A stretch of DNA of 30,162 nucleotides from Berkiella sp964502705 (GTDB taxonomy: Bacteria; Pseudomonadota; Gammaproteobacteria; Berkiellales; Berkiellaceae). Below the pieces are notes generated by a model. It searched no databases, was not told where the DNA came from, and saw only the letters and a list, made by a program, of their open reading frames with translations. Both the position numbers and the translations under genes were made by a program. The stretch spans positions 1-30,162 of the forward strand of contig CAZCXZ010000036.1 of NCBI GenBank assembly GCA_964502705.1, read 5' to 3'. Below, piece after piece: positions 1 through 8,267 of this stretch (its first letter is position 1; each line of letters opens with the position of its first letter).

Positions 1-1048
1 CTGACATGCTATATTGCTGTTGCTGCAGTTTCTCACTGTAATAGCTAATATCCCATGGCTCTAAGTTTTCAATGCCGTATTCCTTTTTAGCAAATGCTTT
101 TAGATCTGCGTACTCTTTTTCAGCAAATGGCTTTGCGCGCTTTGCAAGATCTTCTAAAAAACTCATGACCTTTTTGGGATCTTTTGCCATTTTTTTAATC
201 ACAGAGCGTTCTGCGTAATTAGCAAACCCTAGCAAATTTGCCAACGTATGACGCGTTGCTAAAATTTGTTCCATCAATTGTGTGTTGTCCCATTTTTCGG
301 GATTCTGCCCTAGCTCCGACGCTCGTGTGCTATAAGCTTCATGCATTTTTTTTCGCAATTCGCGATTGTCCGCATGCGTAATAACTGCGTAATAACAAGG
401 AAAATCGAGTGTTAATCGCCAGCCTGATACATTAGCCTTTTCCGCAGCTTGCTTTGCTAAAGCAATGGTTTCTTTTGGAATGCCCGCCAGCTCTATTTCA
501 TCTTGAACGTCGTAATGCCAAGCATCCGTTGCATCCATCACGTTATCTTGAAAGCGACTTTGTAATTCGGAAAGGGTCTTGCTTAATTTTGCAAATTGTT
601 CTTTTTTATCTTCAGGTAAAGCAACGCCTGACAGTTCAAAATCACGAATAGCATTAATAATCGTCTTTTGCTGTGCTTTATCCAGCGTGGAGAAGGTTGG
701 ACCCGATTTTAATGCAACATAAGCGTCATAAAGTTGTTTATTTTGTCCAACGGTGGTTCCGTAGTCTGATAATTTAGGCAAGCATTGATGATAAGCTTCT
801 CGAAGTTCTTTCGAATTTGCAACCGAGTTTAAATGTGACACCGGCGACCAAGCTTTATTTAATTCATCATCCATCGCTTCGATTGGCGCGACTAATGATT
901 CCCAAGTGGGATTTTTTTGTTGGGTTGTTAATTGATTGATAAGACCTAAATTGCGCTCAATGAGTGAGCTAATTGCTGGCTCAATGTGTTCAGGTTTGAT
1001 ACGTGCAAAGGGCGGAAGTTGAAAGCGCTCAAGTAAGGGATTGTTCAT
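1..1048 (-). CDS. prlC: Oligopeptidase A, M3 metallopeptidase (N-terminal part, cut by window edge)
   Basis: Translating the minus strand from the ATG at 1048 gives an open frame of 349 codons that runs off the left edge. It begins MNNPLLERFQLPPFARIKPEH and reaches the WDISYYSEKLQQQQYS region, which matches the helical N-terminal half of oligopeptidase A (PrlC/OpdA, about 680 residues in E. coli). The family is a cytoplasmic zinc endopeptidase that degrades peptides, including cleaved signal peptides. The HEFGH zinc site lies in the missing C-terminal half and cannot be checked. There is no internal stop or frameshift, so this is truncation by the window rather than a pseudogene. The gene is divergent from the gamma carbonic anhydrase gene, with 159 bp between them. 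No strong ribosome-binding site is visible before the ATG. Confidence 0.93.
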   Translation of the reverse strand, partial: MNNPLLERFQLPPFARIKPEHIEPAISSLIERNLGLINQLTTQQKNPTWESLVAPIEAMDDELNKAWSPVSHLNSVANSKELREAYHQCLPKLSDYGTTVGQNKQLYDAYVALKSGPTFSTLDKAQQKTIINAIRDFELSGVALPEDKKEQFAKLSKTLSELQSRFQDNVMDATDAWHYDVQDEIELAGIPKETIALAKQAAEKANVSGWRLTLDFPCYYAVITHADNRELRKKMHEAYSTRASELGQNPEKWDNTQLMEQILATRHTLANLLGFANYAERSVIKKMAKDPKKVMSFLEDLAKRAKPFAEKEYADLKAFAKKEYGIENLEPWDISYYSEKLQQQQYSMS

Positions 1049-1131
1049 AACTGGATTTGCCTATAGGTTAGTTGTTTTACAAAAATTTCTTTTCGCTGTT
1101 CCTATTCATTTTAGCCTTTTCACATCACTTG

Positions 1132-1181
1132 TATACTCTCTTAAGTCATCATTTATATTTTGTTAAGAAAAGCAGTATAAT
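1132..1181 (+). promoter_or_regulatory. Candidate promoter region for the gamma carbonic anhydrase gene
   Basis: The prlC/gamma-CA divergent gap holds two -10-like hexamers on the plus strand: TATACT at 1132-1137 and a consensus TATAAT at 1176-1181. The latter has only a weak TTATAT at 17-bp spacing as a possible -35. A good Shine-Dalgarno AAGGGAG (1192-1198) follows, nine bases before the ATG at 1208. The assignment rests on pattern only. Confidence 0.35.
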
Positions 1182-1207
1182 CAGTCATTTCAAGGGAGTT
1201 ATCAGGC

Positions 1208-1735
1208 ATGAATATACGTTCCTATCAGCAACATACTCCACTTATTGGCGAAAAAACGTATGTTGATGAACATGCCGTGATTATTGGCCAAGTTACTATT
1301 GGCACTGATTGCTCAATCTGGCCATTTGCTTCTATTCGTGGCGATATGCATCGTATACAAATCGGCGACAGAACCAGCGTGCAAGATGGCTGCGTTCTAC
1401 ATATCACGCATGCCGGAGAATTCAACCCAGCGGGTTTTCCACTCACTATCGGCAGCGATGTGACCATTGGCCACAAAGTTATATTACATGGCTGTACCAT
1501 TCAAGATGCTTGTTTAATTGGCATGGGCAGTATTGTCATGGATGGCGCACTTATTGAAAGCAATGTGATCTTAGGAGCAGGAAGCTTAGTGCCCCCTGGC
1601 AAAAAATGTGATAGCGGATTTCTATGGGTAGGCAGCCCGTGCGTTAAAAAACGCCCTCTTACCCCTGAAGAAATGGCATTTATTCGCTATAGCGCTAAAA
1701 ATTACGTTAACTTAAAAAATGGCTATTTATCATAG
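1208..1735 (+). CDS. yrdA: Gamma-class carbonic anhydrase family protein (YrdA-like, left-handed beta-helix)
   Basis: This 175-residue protein is built of hexapeptide repeats of the left-handed beta-helix fold. It is closest in pattern to E. coli YrdA and the gamma carbonic anhydrase family. The three metal-binding histidines expected for the family are present: H65 in VLHITH, H89 in IGHKV and H94 in ILHGC. The GSP segment and the C-terminal helix with RYSAKNYV are also typical. Members form trimers with a metal at each interface; carbonic anhydrase activity is not proven for all YrdA proteins, so the enzymatic role is inferred. The start at 1208 is supported by AAGGGAG nine bases upstream. 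The 3' end overlaps the convergent aroE by 6 bp. yrdA lies near aroE in E. coli too, so this neighbourhood is conserved. Confidence 0.93.
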   Translation: MNIRSYQQHTPLIGEKTYVDEHAVIIGQVTIGTDCSIWPFASIRGDMHRIQIGDRTSVQDGCVLHITHAGEFNPAGFPLTIGSDVTIGHKVILHGCTIQDACLIGMGSIVMDGALIESNVILGAGSLVPPGKKCDSGFLWVGSPCVKKRPLTPEEMAFIRYSAKNYVNLKNGYLS

Positions 1736-2527
1736 CGCGGCGATAACCGCTTTGGTATCGGGTGTTTTCCCATGCCAAAGCGAGAAACCTAGCGCTGCTT
1801 GCTCAACCAACATCCCTAATCCATCGATGATTCTACTTGCCTGATTTTCCAGCGCCCAGTGTAAAAAGGGCGTATGCGCATTTAAGCGATAGGCTAAATC
1901 AATACAACAGGCATTTTTCACACAATACCGAGGGATAGGTGGAACACTAATATTTAAGCTTGCGGAAGTTGCATTGATTACAAAGTCATATGCTGTCGCT
2001 TCATCTAACATATTCTCATAGCTGAAAGCGTTAACTTGCGGATAAGGTATCAACATCGCTTGTGCCTTTTGAATATCTCGATTAACAACTGTCAACTGAG
2101 GCGAGAAAGCCAGTAGTGGAGCCAAAATCCCTCTTGCGGCGCCTCCCGCCCCTAACAGTAATATTTTTGCGCCCGTGAGGTCTAGGTGATGATTGATAGT
2201 TAAATCATGGATCAAGCCTTGTCCATCGGTGTTATCGCCCCACAAACCTTGCTCATTCCAACCAATGGTATTAACAGCTTCTGCCAAAGTGGCACTTTCC
2301 GACAATTGCTGACAAAGCGTAAAGGCTTCTTGCTTTAAAGGCACCGTGATATTGGCACCAAAACCACCGCTCTTTTTAAAATCACTTAATGCTTCTGCTA
2401 AGTGACCACTAGGCACTTGAATACGATCATACGTCAACGAAATACCAAATTGCTTCGCAAAGGCGGCATGAATTTGTGGAGACAAACTATGTGCGATTGG
2501 ATCACCAAATACCGCAAATTTTAACAT
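1730..2527 (-). CDS. aroE: Shikimate dehydrogenase (NADP-dependent)
   Basis: This 265-residue protein, of standard AroE length, reduces 3-dehydroshikimate to shikimate in the cytoplasmic chorismate pathway. Visible landmarks are the substrate-binding SLSPQ (S14 and S16), NITVPLK with the catalytic lysine K65, N86, the GDNTDG segment with D101, and the NADP-binding GAGGAA loop at 126-131. The C-terminal GLGMLVEQA motif is also present. The start at 2527 has CAGG about nine bases upstream. Its 3' end overlaps the gamma-CA gene by 6 bp and its 5' end faces away from the large gene at 2690. In Pseudomonas and Vibrio aroE directly follows hemF; here the two are separated by 5.7 kb of unrecognised genes. 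Confidence 0.97.
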   Translation of the reverse strand: MLKFAVFGDPIAHSLSPQIHAAFAKQFGISLTYDRIQVPSGHLAEALSDFKKSGGFGANITVPLKQEAFTLCQQLSESATLAEAVNTIGWNEQGLWGDNTDGQGLIHDLTINHHLDLTGAKILLLGAGGAARGILAPLLAFSPQLTVVNRDIQKAQAMLIPYPQVNAFSYENMLDEATAYDFVINATSASLNISVPPIPRYCVKNACCIDLAYRLNAHTPFLHWALENQASRIIDGLGMLVEQAALGFSLWHGKTPDTKAVIAAL

Positions 2528-2689
2528 ATCAAATTACCTGAAAATAAAAGGAAAGCTTACCGCTATCAACCAATTGATGCAACCACACGTAACGAAATGA
2601 ACTTCTCCTTATTGATTACAGTCATAATACAAAACGATTCCCTAACCTTGGCAAACGGCGTAGCGTCAGTTCATACAGGAGACTTTACC

Positions 2690-5374
2690 ATGGCGAATAA
2701 AGGCCCTTCTGATAACATTCCACCTGTTCCTCCAACCCCACCAACTCCACCAGGTGGTGCACGCAAAGCAGCTCCTCTTCCAAGAGGTCCTCTAGTGATC
2801 AAGAAATTGGCGGAACTTAATGCAAATGAACGCCCAAGCTGGATAAACAGTAACGAAGGCCTCGATATTGATAAGCTTAAAGTCGCGTATTTCCCTAAAG
2901 ACACGCAAATCTTGGCAACGCTCAATGTTGCTGAGGCCAATGCTGGTAAATTACTTCCTGAAGATCCTGCGCAAAAGAGCCAAGTTCTTTCCCTGTTGCA
3001 AACAAAAGTGCGTGAGCAGCTTGCGGCGTTATTTCTGCTTGCAGATAGTGAGCCGCAAGCAGTTAGCACTTTATTTAAACAGATCGATGCCAAAGTAAAA
3101 AACTGGAAAAATGGCTCAGCAGGATTGAATGACTGCTATGATTTTTTCAGCAATGAATTGCCCAAATTGCAAAAAAAGGCTACAAAAGCTCAAGTTGCAG
3201 TGGATATGTCTCAAGACAAAGATTATCAAGCGCTCCTCAAAAAGAAACAGGCCCTAGATATCGAATACGATACGCTTTATCAACAATACCAACGATCCAA
3301 TCCACAAAAGCAAAGTGAAATATTTGAAAAATTAGACGTAGTTATCAAGAAAATTGATGAAGCTCGCGATCAAATCAAATCGCACAAGACTTCTCTTGAA
3401 GATAGCAAAGAGAAGGTTCGTCAACTGCAAAAGAAAATTGCAGCGCCCGAAAAAGCCAAGCAAGATGCGATTGCAAATTTGCGAAACAAGATTCGAATTT
3501 TAGAAAATCCCAGCGGTTATACCGATCCAGATACACAACAGGAAAACCGTAAAATTATCCAACAGCTAACGCAAGAGATAACTGCTGAGGAAAGACGTCC
3601 TTTAGGCACGGATGAAGAGCTTCAAGCAAATCAAGCAGCACTTACAAAAGCCAATGAACTCGTCCAAAAATATGAAGTCAATGTTGCTAAAGCGGCGATA
3701 TTTAAGGAACTGTTTGAACACCCTGATTCATGGAAGGAGGTGATGAAGGCAGAGCGCAGTAAAGTAAATCGTGGTGGCAAACATGCGGTAAAACATACTT
3801 TTGATACCAAAGGTATGTATATGGGCGAAAATAATGAAAAAGCACCTAGTGATCGGCAATTTGATGCTCGCTTTTTAGATGCTAATCAACTATCCCGCTT
3901 AGCGCGATTTTTCTCGCACCATGCAGGTGAATACACCATCTCAGATAACGATAGTGTTTATGATTTGATAAAAAATATTAATGGCGTACTTGGTATTAAC
4001 GAGCAACTTAATTTCGATGTATTAATGGATATAGCTGAAGGAAAAATAAAGAGAAAAGCCGGTGTTTATGCTGATTATATTGCGATGAACTTTTTGGATG
4101 AAGCAAGTATTGTTGTCGACAATAGTCGAAAACCCAATTATGACCACTTGCTAATGCGAGCAGAAAACTTTCGAAATGCAGAGCTAAACAAGCAACGTGG
4201 TATCACGGTAAGAAAATCAGGGAAATACTTTGAACACGCGCGCTCAATCGACCTCAGCTACTTAACAGATACGCAAATGGAAAAACTTCAAACCTTCTTT
4301 GGCACGTCAAATAATGACTTACGCAGTGAAGATGGCAGCATTGACAAGAATGCGGTGAATGAACGGATTAATAATTTACTCAACCGCACAAATCTCGCAT
4401 TTGAAGATATTATTGATGTGGCTGAGGGACATTTAGTTCGTAAAACACCACTTGCGCCTAATGAACATTTTACTTTGCTATTAAATGTGGAAAGAAAAGG
4501 CAAAGCGCCTGATTATGACGCAGCCGTTCAGCAACGAGTGGACTATATTACAGAAATGGCGCGTCAAAGAAAGGCTGCTCAAGATGCGGCTCGCCTGAAA
4601 AATGCCGCTGATCGTGAACAAGCACTGGCAGCAGTTCAAGAAGAAGCCACGGCCTTTATTGAGGCTGCAAAGGAGCAGTTTGAGAGACCCTTTAAAAAGC
4701 GCATGGCTGATTATGCCCTTGATGTGAATGATCTTGAAGAATTCCAGCTCTTTGCTGATCATGTGCAAGTTGAGCTCTCTTATGGCACATCTGATATATT
4801 GCAAGAAGCGGTCTTAGCGCGTTTAAAAGCCATTAATCCAAATGTACAACTCGGCAATGCGCTTAAAAACGCGACTCCATCTGGCGCAGTTGCTGGACCA
4901 GGCGCAGGTCCAGAAGACAATATCAAAGTTTCAGTAACAAAACCTAAACCTGAGTTACCTCACGATGAAACCGCATTACGCGTAGTACGCAATATTTTAA
5001 GTGGCATTGATGTCAAAACGCGCTACAAAAGAGCTGATGTTAAAAAAAGTTTTGCACTAGCAAATTATAAAATCTTTCAAAATAAAGATCGTGTTGATCA
5101 GCTTAAAATGTTAGATAAAGCCATTACGAAAGCTAAAGCGAATGTGCTGGCAGATCCTGAGAAGGCATTCTTGATTTTGGAAGGTGCATTAACCACTGTT
5201 AAAGAGCAATTAGAGAATGAAAAGAAAGGTGGCAAGCGTAAGTTAGGCGATTCTCGCTTAGAACATGTGGTAAATGCCTTAACCAAAGAAGTGCACGCCA
5301 TGAAAGCAGCACTTCACCAAACCTCGGAACAAATGGCTAAACCAAAACAAAATAACGCCCGGGGCGGCAGTTAA
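2690..5374 (+). CDS. Large unrecognised coiled-coil protein with an internal duplicated domain (candidate secreted effector)
   Basis: I do not recognise this 894-residue protein. The chosen start (ATG 2690) has AGGAGA seven bases upstream; an in-frame ATG at 2597 has no such site. The sequence opens with a proline-rich tract (PPVPPTPPTPPGG, residues 11-23). A long charged helical, probably coiled-coil region follows at about 150-345. Two diverged copies of a domain of about 105 residues come next (391-495 and 514-620), each with a Q-L/M-x-x-L-x-x-FF segment and a D-I/V-AEG-x-x-x-RK core. A weaker third half-copy sits near 675-722, then a Gly/Pro linker (about 730-757) and a helical tail ending in a basic, polar stretch. 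No signal peptide, membrane segment or catalytic motif is visible. It is convergent with the next gene and their stops share TTAA. Size, composition and position in an insertion resemble type IV-secreted effectors of intracellular gammaproteobacteria, but that is inference only. Confidence 0.85.
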   Translation: MANKGPSDNIPPVPPTPPTPPGGARKAAPLPRGPLVIKKLAELNANERPSWINSNEGLDIDKLKVAYFPKDTQILATLNVAEANAGKLLPEDPAQKSQVLSLLQTKVREQLAALFLLADSEPQAVSTLFKQIDAKVKNWKNGSAGLNDCYDFFSNELPKLQKKATKAQVAVDMSQDKDYQALLKKKQALDIEYDTLYQQYQRSNPQKQSEIFEKLDVVIKKIDEARDQIKSHKTSLEDSKEKVRQLQKKIAAPEKAKQDAIANLRNKIRILENPSGYTDPDTQQENRKIIQQLTQEITAEERRPLGTDEELQANQAALTKANELVQKYEVNVAKAAIFKELFEHPDSWKEVMKAERSKVNRGGKHAVKHTFDTKGMYMGENNEKAPSDRQFDARFLDANQLSRLARFFSHHAGEYTISDNDSVYDLIKNINGVLGINEQLNFDVLMDIAEGKIKRKAGVYADYIAMNFLDEASIVVDNSRKPNYDHLLMRAENFRNAELNKQRGITVRKSGKYFEHARSIDLSYLTDTQMEKLQTFFGTSNNDLRSEDGSIDKNAVNERINNLLNRTNLAFEDIIDVAEGHLVRKTPLAPNEHFTLLLNVERKGKAPDYDAAVQQRVDYITEMARQRKAAQDAARLKNAADREQALAAVQEEATAFIEAAKEQFERPFKKRMADYALDVNDLEEFQLFADHVQVELSYGTSDILQEAVLARLKAINPNVQLGNALKNATPSGAVAGPGAGPEDNIKVSVTKPKPELPHDETALRVVRNILSGIDVKTRYKRADVKKSFALANYKIFQNKDRVDQLKMLDKAITKAKANVLADPEKAFLILEGALTTVKEQLENEKKGGKRKLGDSRLEHVVNALTKEVHAMKAALHQTSEQMAKPKQNNARGGS
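3860..4174 (+). repeat. Internal protein repeat, copy A, in the 894-aa gene
   Basis: Residues 391-495 form copy A of a tandem domain. It contains FLDANQLSRLARFF, LNFDVLMDIAEGKIKRK and KPNYDHLLMRAE. The same order of blocks recurs in copy B. The DNA has diverged strongly, so the duplication is old. Confidence 0.75.
4229..4549 (+). repeat. Internal protein repeat, copy B, in the 894-aa gene
   Basis: Residues 514-620 form copy B. YLTDTQMEKLQTFF, LAFEDIIDVAEGHLVRK and APDYDAAVQQRV align with the three blocks of copy A at the same spacing, give or take a few residues. A shorter, weaker match (ALDVNDLEEFQLFADHV through NPNVQL) at about 4712-4854 may be the first half of a third copy. Confidence 0.75.
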
Positions 5375-8070
5375 ACCCGTTGCTGCAATTTAGGCAGCAC
5401 GGTTGCTTGCGTTGACTCAACTGCTAACACTTTAGTGGGTGTTAATGATGAATAGTTTATTAACAACGCGGGTACAGCAGTTTCTTTGCTATCTAATATA
5501 AATGGTTGTTTTTCCATGGTTAACACTGGCAGTGTTTTAACTTGCGATAATGTTTGAGCACAGTGATGAATTTGTTGGCCATCAAAATCTACAAATAATT
5601 TAACCTGAACATAGGACGAAGTGCTGTGTCTTAACTCATTGATGAAGGTAACCCATTGCGCTGTTGTCGTCGGGATCTTTTCTTCTTTTGCTAAACACAT
5701 GGTAAGTGCCGATATCAAACTAAGTTCTAACGACGTTCTTTGGATCATCTTGTTGGCAAAAGTTGCTAAGCGACTCTGCTTTTGGCTTTCTAATAAACGG
5801 TCAATTTCAGGGTGCGCTTTTAACACAAATGAGAAAAGTGCGGTAATGCCTACACGCTCAACACAGGATGGGTGCTGCATGATTTGCTCTAGATAAAGGC
5901 GCAATAATGGAATATTTCCATGTTCATAGGCATACGCTAACGGATTCACGCCATTATAGCTAACCGTGGGATCAAATAGGTTACTATTTTGGGATCGTTG
6001 AAATAATGACTTTAAACCAGCAATCAGCTTAGTGCTCCAACGGGTTTCACCTGGTTTGGAAGATGTACTTATCATTTTCTGATAGATTTCAAATCCATTT
6101 TCAAGTTCTGCCAGTAAATGCCAAAGGGTTTTCCCTTGATAACGCAAAAGTGGCTCAGCCATTTTTTTACGGGGATTTTGTGCTTGTTCTTGTAACCAAA
6201 ATAGCAAATGTGCACTTGACCCCTTTAACATCAATTGATCGACATGATCTTCAAAGGTGCAATCTAATGGTAGCTGCACCAATAAACGAAAAGAGGGCGT
6301 AGCTTGTTCGCGCAATTTTCGCCAAGAATGACGATCGTGCATTAGCTTAAGTAATGCCAATTCTTCTCTTAAACCCTCTAGCCTGCGACGATGCAACTGT
6401 ACCTGAACTGACGCATCATTTGTTGAAAAGTACTCATGTAAGCTTTTAATATATTCATCTGTATGATGCGCACATTGTTGTTGTAAATGAACAACTCTCA
6501 TAGCAATATCTTTTCTAAAAATCTTGTCCCAAAAATCCTTAGGCTTAATTGCGCCATTTCGTAATTGTCGATAATGCTTTTCAAAGTGGCCTTTGGCTTC
6601 TTTTAGCGCTTGCTCTTGCACACATTGATCTCGTGTCAAGGTATCGACAAGCTGTAAGTCCCAGTTAAAGATAGCTCGCACATAAAATGCATTGATGACT
6701 TGTGCTTTTACTGCATCATTACCACAAACTTGTATCAAAGCATCTGTCATTTTGAAATCGTCACTCTGATAGGTCGCTGAAAATTTCCCATGCCATGCTT
6801 GTTTTAATCCCTTGTATTCATCATTAACCCTATCCACTGCTTGGTTAATCGATTGGCGGGTCTTTATAGCCGCAATCCCTATGCTAACACCGGCAGCAAC
6901 GCCAAGGGGCCCAGCTCCTATCGCTAAAGCACCAGCAGCCACACTGAAAGCACCTAACTGCATATCACTTTGAGAAGGCAAACAGCGATCGAAAGCGCCA
7001 GTTACTAACTTTAATAGTGAAAATCCTCGGTACAATATGCTTTTTTCTACGTTCTTTTTATCTAATACCGAATCTAACTTATAAAGAGCTATAATTTCTT
7101 TTAAATTGTCATTCACTGGGAATCGCAAAACGCTTTGATAGAACGCAACCATAGCTTGTTCAATTTGATATTGGGTTTGTGCAAACAGTTCTTCCGCCAC
7201 CATCATCTTTTGTTTCTGGCTCGCTATGCGCTGCTGAATGATTTCTAAATTTGCCTGACTGCGCTGCTTTCTTTGTTCTTGCTCAATGAGTCCTTGTAAG
7301 GTTAGATGATCCACTTTGATTTCATTCATGATTTTTTCAAGCGAGCGCATTTTATTAAAATGCTCTTTGGCAAATTGACCTGTGAGTCGCTTCATTTGTC
7401 TTGCATCAAATTTTAATTTTTCAGAAGTGTTCTCTTCTATAAATTGACAGAATGCCAACATGTTTTGCTGAATTGCGTTTTTCAGATTATTAGCGCCCGA
7501 TTCTGAATCGATAATAATACAACGTGCTTTTCCTAAAAATCTGATCTTTTCAATTTCGATGGTATGCGTGTCGATTTGCGTTTGCTCAAGTAATTCAGGC
7601 ATGTTTTCTTGCTCTGCAATTTGCCGAGTTAAATCAACGGAAAGTGCTTCTAAATGCAGCAGTGCATAGGTTCCTTTAATGGCATTTTGCTCGGAAGGTA
7701 ATAGCTTGACCCCTGTTTTGTTTATATAATCTTGAAATTTAATGTAAAAAGAATCATTGCGGCATACCTCGTCAAAGTGCAAAATAGCATAAGATCGAGT
7801 GAATTCTTTTAGTTTTTGTATTTGTTCATTTAATATTTTAAACACATCGATGGAGTCTTGCTGTGAATCACTTTCAATACATTGCATCAAGATCTCAGCA
7901 TTGAGCGTAATAACGTCTTTGAGCGCATTGAGCTCTGCGTTAGAGGGGAGCCTATTTAACAAAGGTATCGTTGCAAAGATATGTTGAATAAAGCGACTAG
8001 AATCATTGTCATAATCTAATGGATTAATGTACAAAGAAAACCAATCGTTCACATAATCGATATATTTCAT
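5371..8070 (-). CDS. Large unrecognised protein with helical regions, a Gly/Ala hydrophobic hairpin and ankyrin-like repeats (candidate effector)
   Basis: I do not recognise this 899-residue protein as a whole. Its N-terminal 350 residues are mainly charged helix with coiled-coil character (about 220-310). A Gly/Ala-rich hydrophobic stretch follows at 372-402 (SVAAGALAIGAGPLGVAAGV), long enough for a short membrane hairpin. After another helical region come three degenerate ankyrin-like units: GKTLWHLLAELENGFEI near 646, GVNPLAYAYEHGNIPLLRLY near 707 and GITALFSFVLKAHPEIDRLL near 741. There is no N-terminal signal peptide and no catalytic motif that I can name. The start at 8070 has GAGGTAG about nine bases upstream. 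The stop overlaps that of the convergent 894-aa gene. Ankyrin units plus coiled coils are common in effectors of amoeba- and macrophage-dwelling bacteria, so a host-directed role is possible but unproven. Confidence 0.85.
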   Translation of the reverse strand: MKYIDYVNDWFSLYINPLDYDNDSSRFIQHIFATIPLLNRLPSNAELNALKDVITLNAEILMQCIESDSQQDSIDVFKILNEQIQKLKEFTRSYAILHFDEVCRNDSFYIKFQDYINKTGVKLLPSEQNAIKGTYALLHLEALSVDLTRQIAEQENMPELLEQTQIDTHTIEIEKIRFLGKARCIIIDSESGANNLKNAIQQNMLAFCQFIEENTSEKLKFDARQMKRLTGQFAKEHFNKMRSLEKIMNEIKVDHLTLQGLIEQEQRKQRSQANLEIIQQRIASQKQKMMVAEELFAQTQYQIEQAMVAFYQSVLRFPVNDNLKEIIALYKLDSVLDKKNVEKSILYRGFSLLKLVTGAFDRCLPSQSDMQLGAFSVAAGALAIGAGPLGVAAGVSIGIAAIKTRQSINQAVDRVNDEYKGLKQAWHGKFSATYQSDDFKMTDALIQVCGNDAVKAQVINAFYVRAIFNWDLQLVDTLTRDQCVQEQALKEAKGHFEKHYRQLRNGAIKPKDFWDKIFRKDIAMRVVHLQQQCAHHTDEYIKSLHEYFSTNDASVQVQLHRRRLEGLREELALLKLMHDRHSWRKLREQATPSFRLLVQLPLDCTFEDHVDQLMLKGSSAHLLFWLQEQAQNPRKKMAEPLLRYQGKTLWHLLAELENGFEIYQKMISTSSKPGETRWSTKLIAGLKSLFQRSQNSNLFDPTVSYNGVNPLAYAYEHGNIPLLRLYLEQIMQHPSCVERVGITALFSFVLKAHPEIDRLLESQKQSRLATFANKMIQRTSLELSLISALTMCLAKEEKIPTTTAQWVTFINELRHSTSSYVQVKLFVDFDGQQIHHCAQTLSQVKTLPVLTMEKQPFILDSKETAVPALLINYSSLTPTKVLAVESTQATVLPKLQQRV

Positions 8071-8157
8071 GATCTTTACTACCTCGTTCTTTAATGGTCT
8101 CCTTTTTTCACTTTTCCTATATTATTTTTTGGTTATGGCTTATGCTGCAAATTGTAC

Positions 8158-8178
8158 GCATAACAATAAATGTTGTGC
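8158..8178. promoter_or_regulatory. Weak hairpin in the gap between hemF and the 899-aa gene
   Basis: GCATAACA (8158-8165) and TGTTGTGC (8171-8178) form an 8-bp stem with one G-T pair and a 5-base loop. It lies in the 197-bp gap downstream of hemF and upstream of the 899-aa gene. No T-run follows, so it is a poor terminator; it could be an operator or chance. AT-rich -10-like sequences (ATAATA) lie nearby on the minus strand. Nothing else was found in this gap. Confidence 0.2.
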
Positions 8179-8267
8179 AAAGCTTTAAGCCATTAAATGA
8201 CTAAAAGCCTGACATTATCAGACAAACGGATAGAAACAGATATTAGTTAATTAGCTAACGCAGGTGG

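Noticed and set aside
1..1048. prlC as a pseudogene because it is half length
   Set aside because: The frame is open without interruption to the window edge, so the missing half is outside the window.
1072..1266. 64-codon open frame (MFYKNFFSLFLFILAFSHH) in the prlC/gamma-CA gap
   Set aside because: It overlaps the gamma-CA start in another frame, has no ribosome-binding site, and its Phe/Leu-rich look comes from AT-rich promoter DNA.
1225..1500. 91-codon minus-strand open frame opposite the gamma-CA gene
   Set aside because: It is the antisense shadow of a clearly coding gene with its active-site histidines; Cys- and Pro-rich translation without family resemblance.
2597..2689. Upstream ATG extension of the 894-aa gene (hydrophobic MNFSLLITVIIQ, signal-peptide-like)
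   Set aside because: No ribosome-binding site before 2597, while ATG 2690 has AGGAGA at seven bases; the extension looks like read-back into the leader.
8090..8197. TTTAATGG (8090-8097) and CCATTAAA (8190-8197) as a possible effector-type regulator site
   Set aside because: The half-sites are about 100 bp apart, too far for a usual two-component operator, and do not match the tandem PmrA-type pattern.
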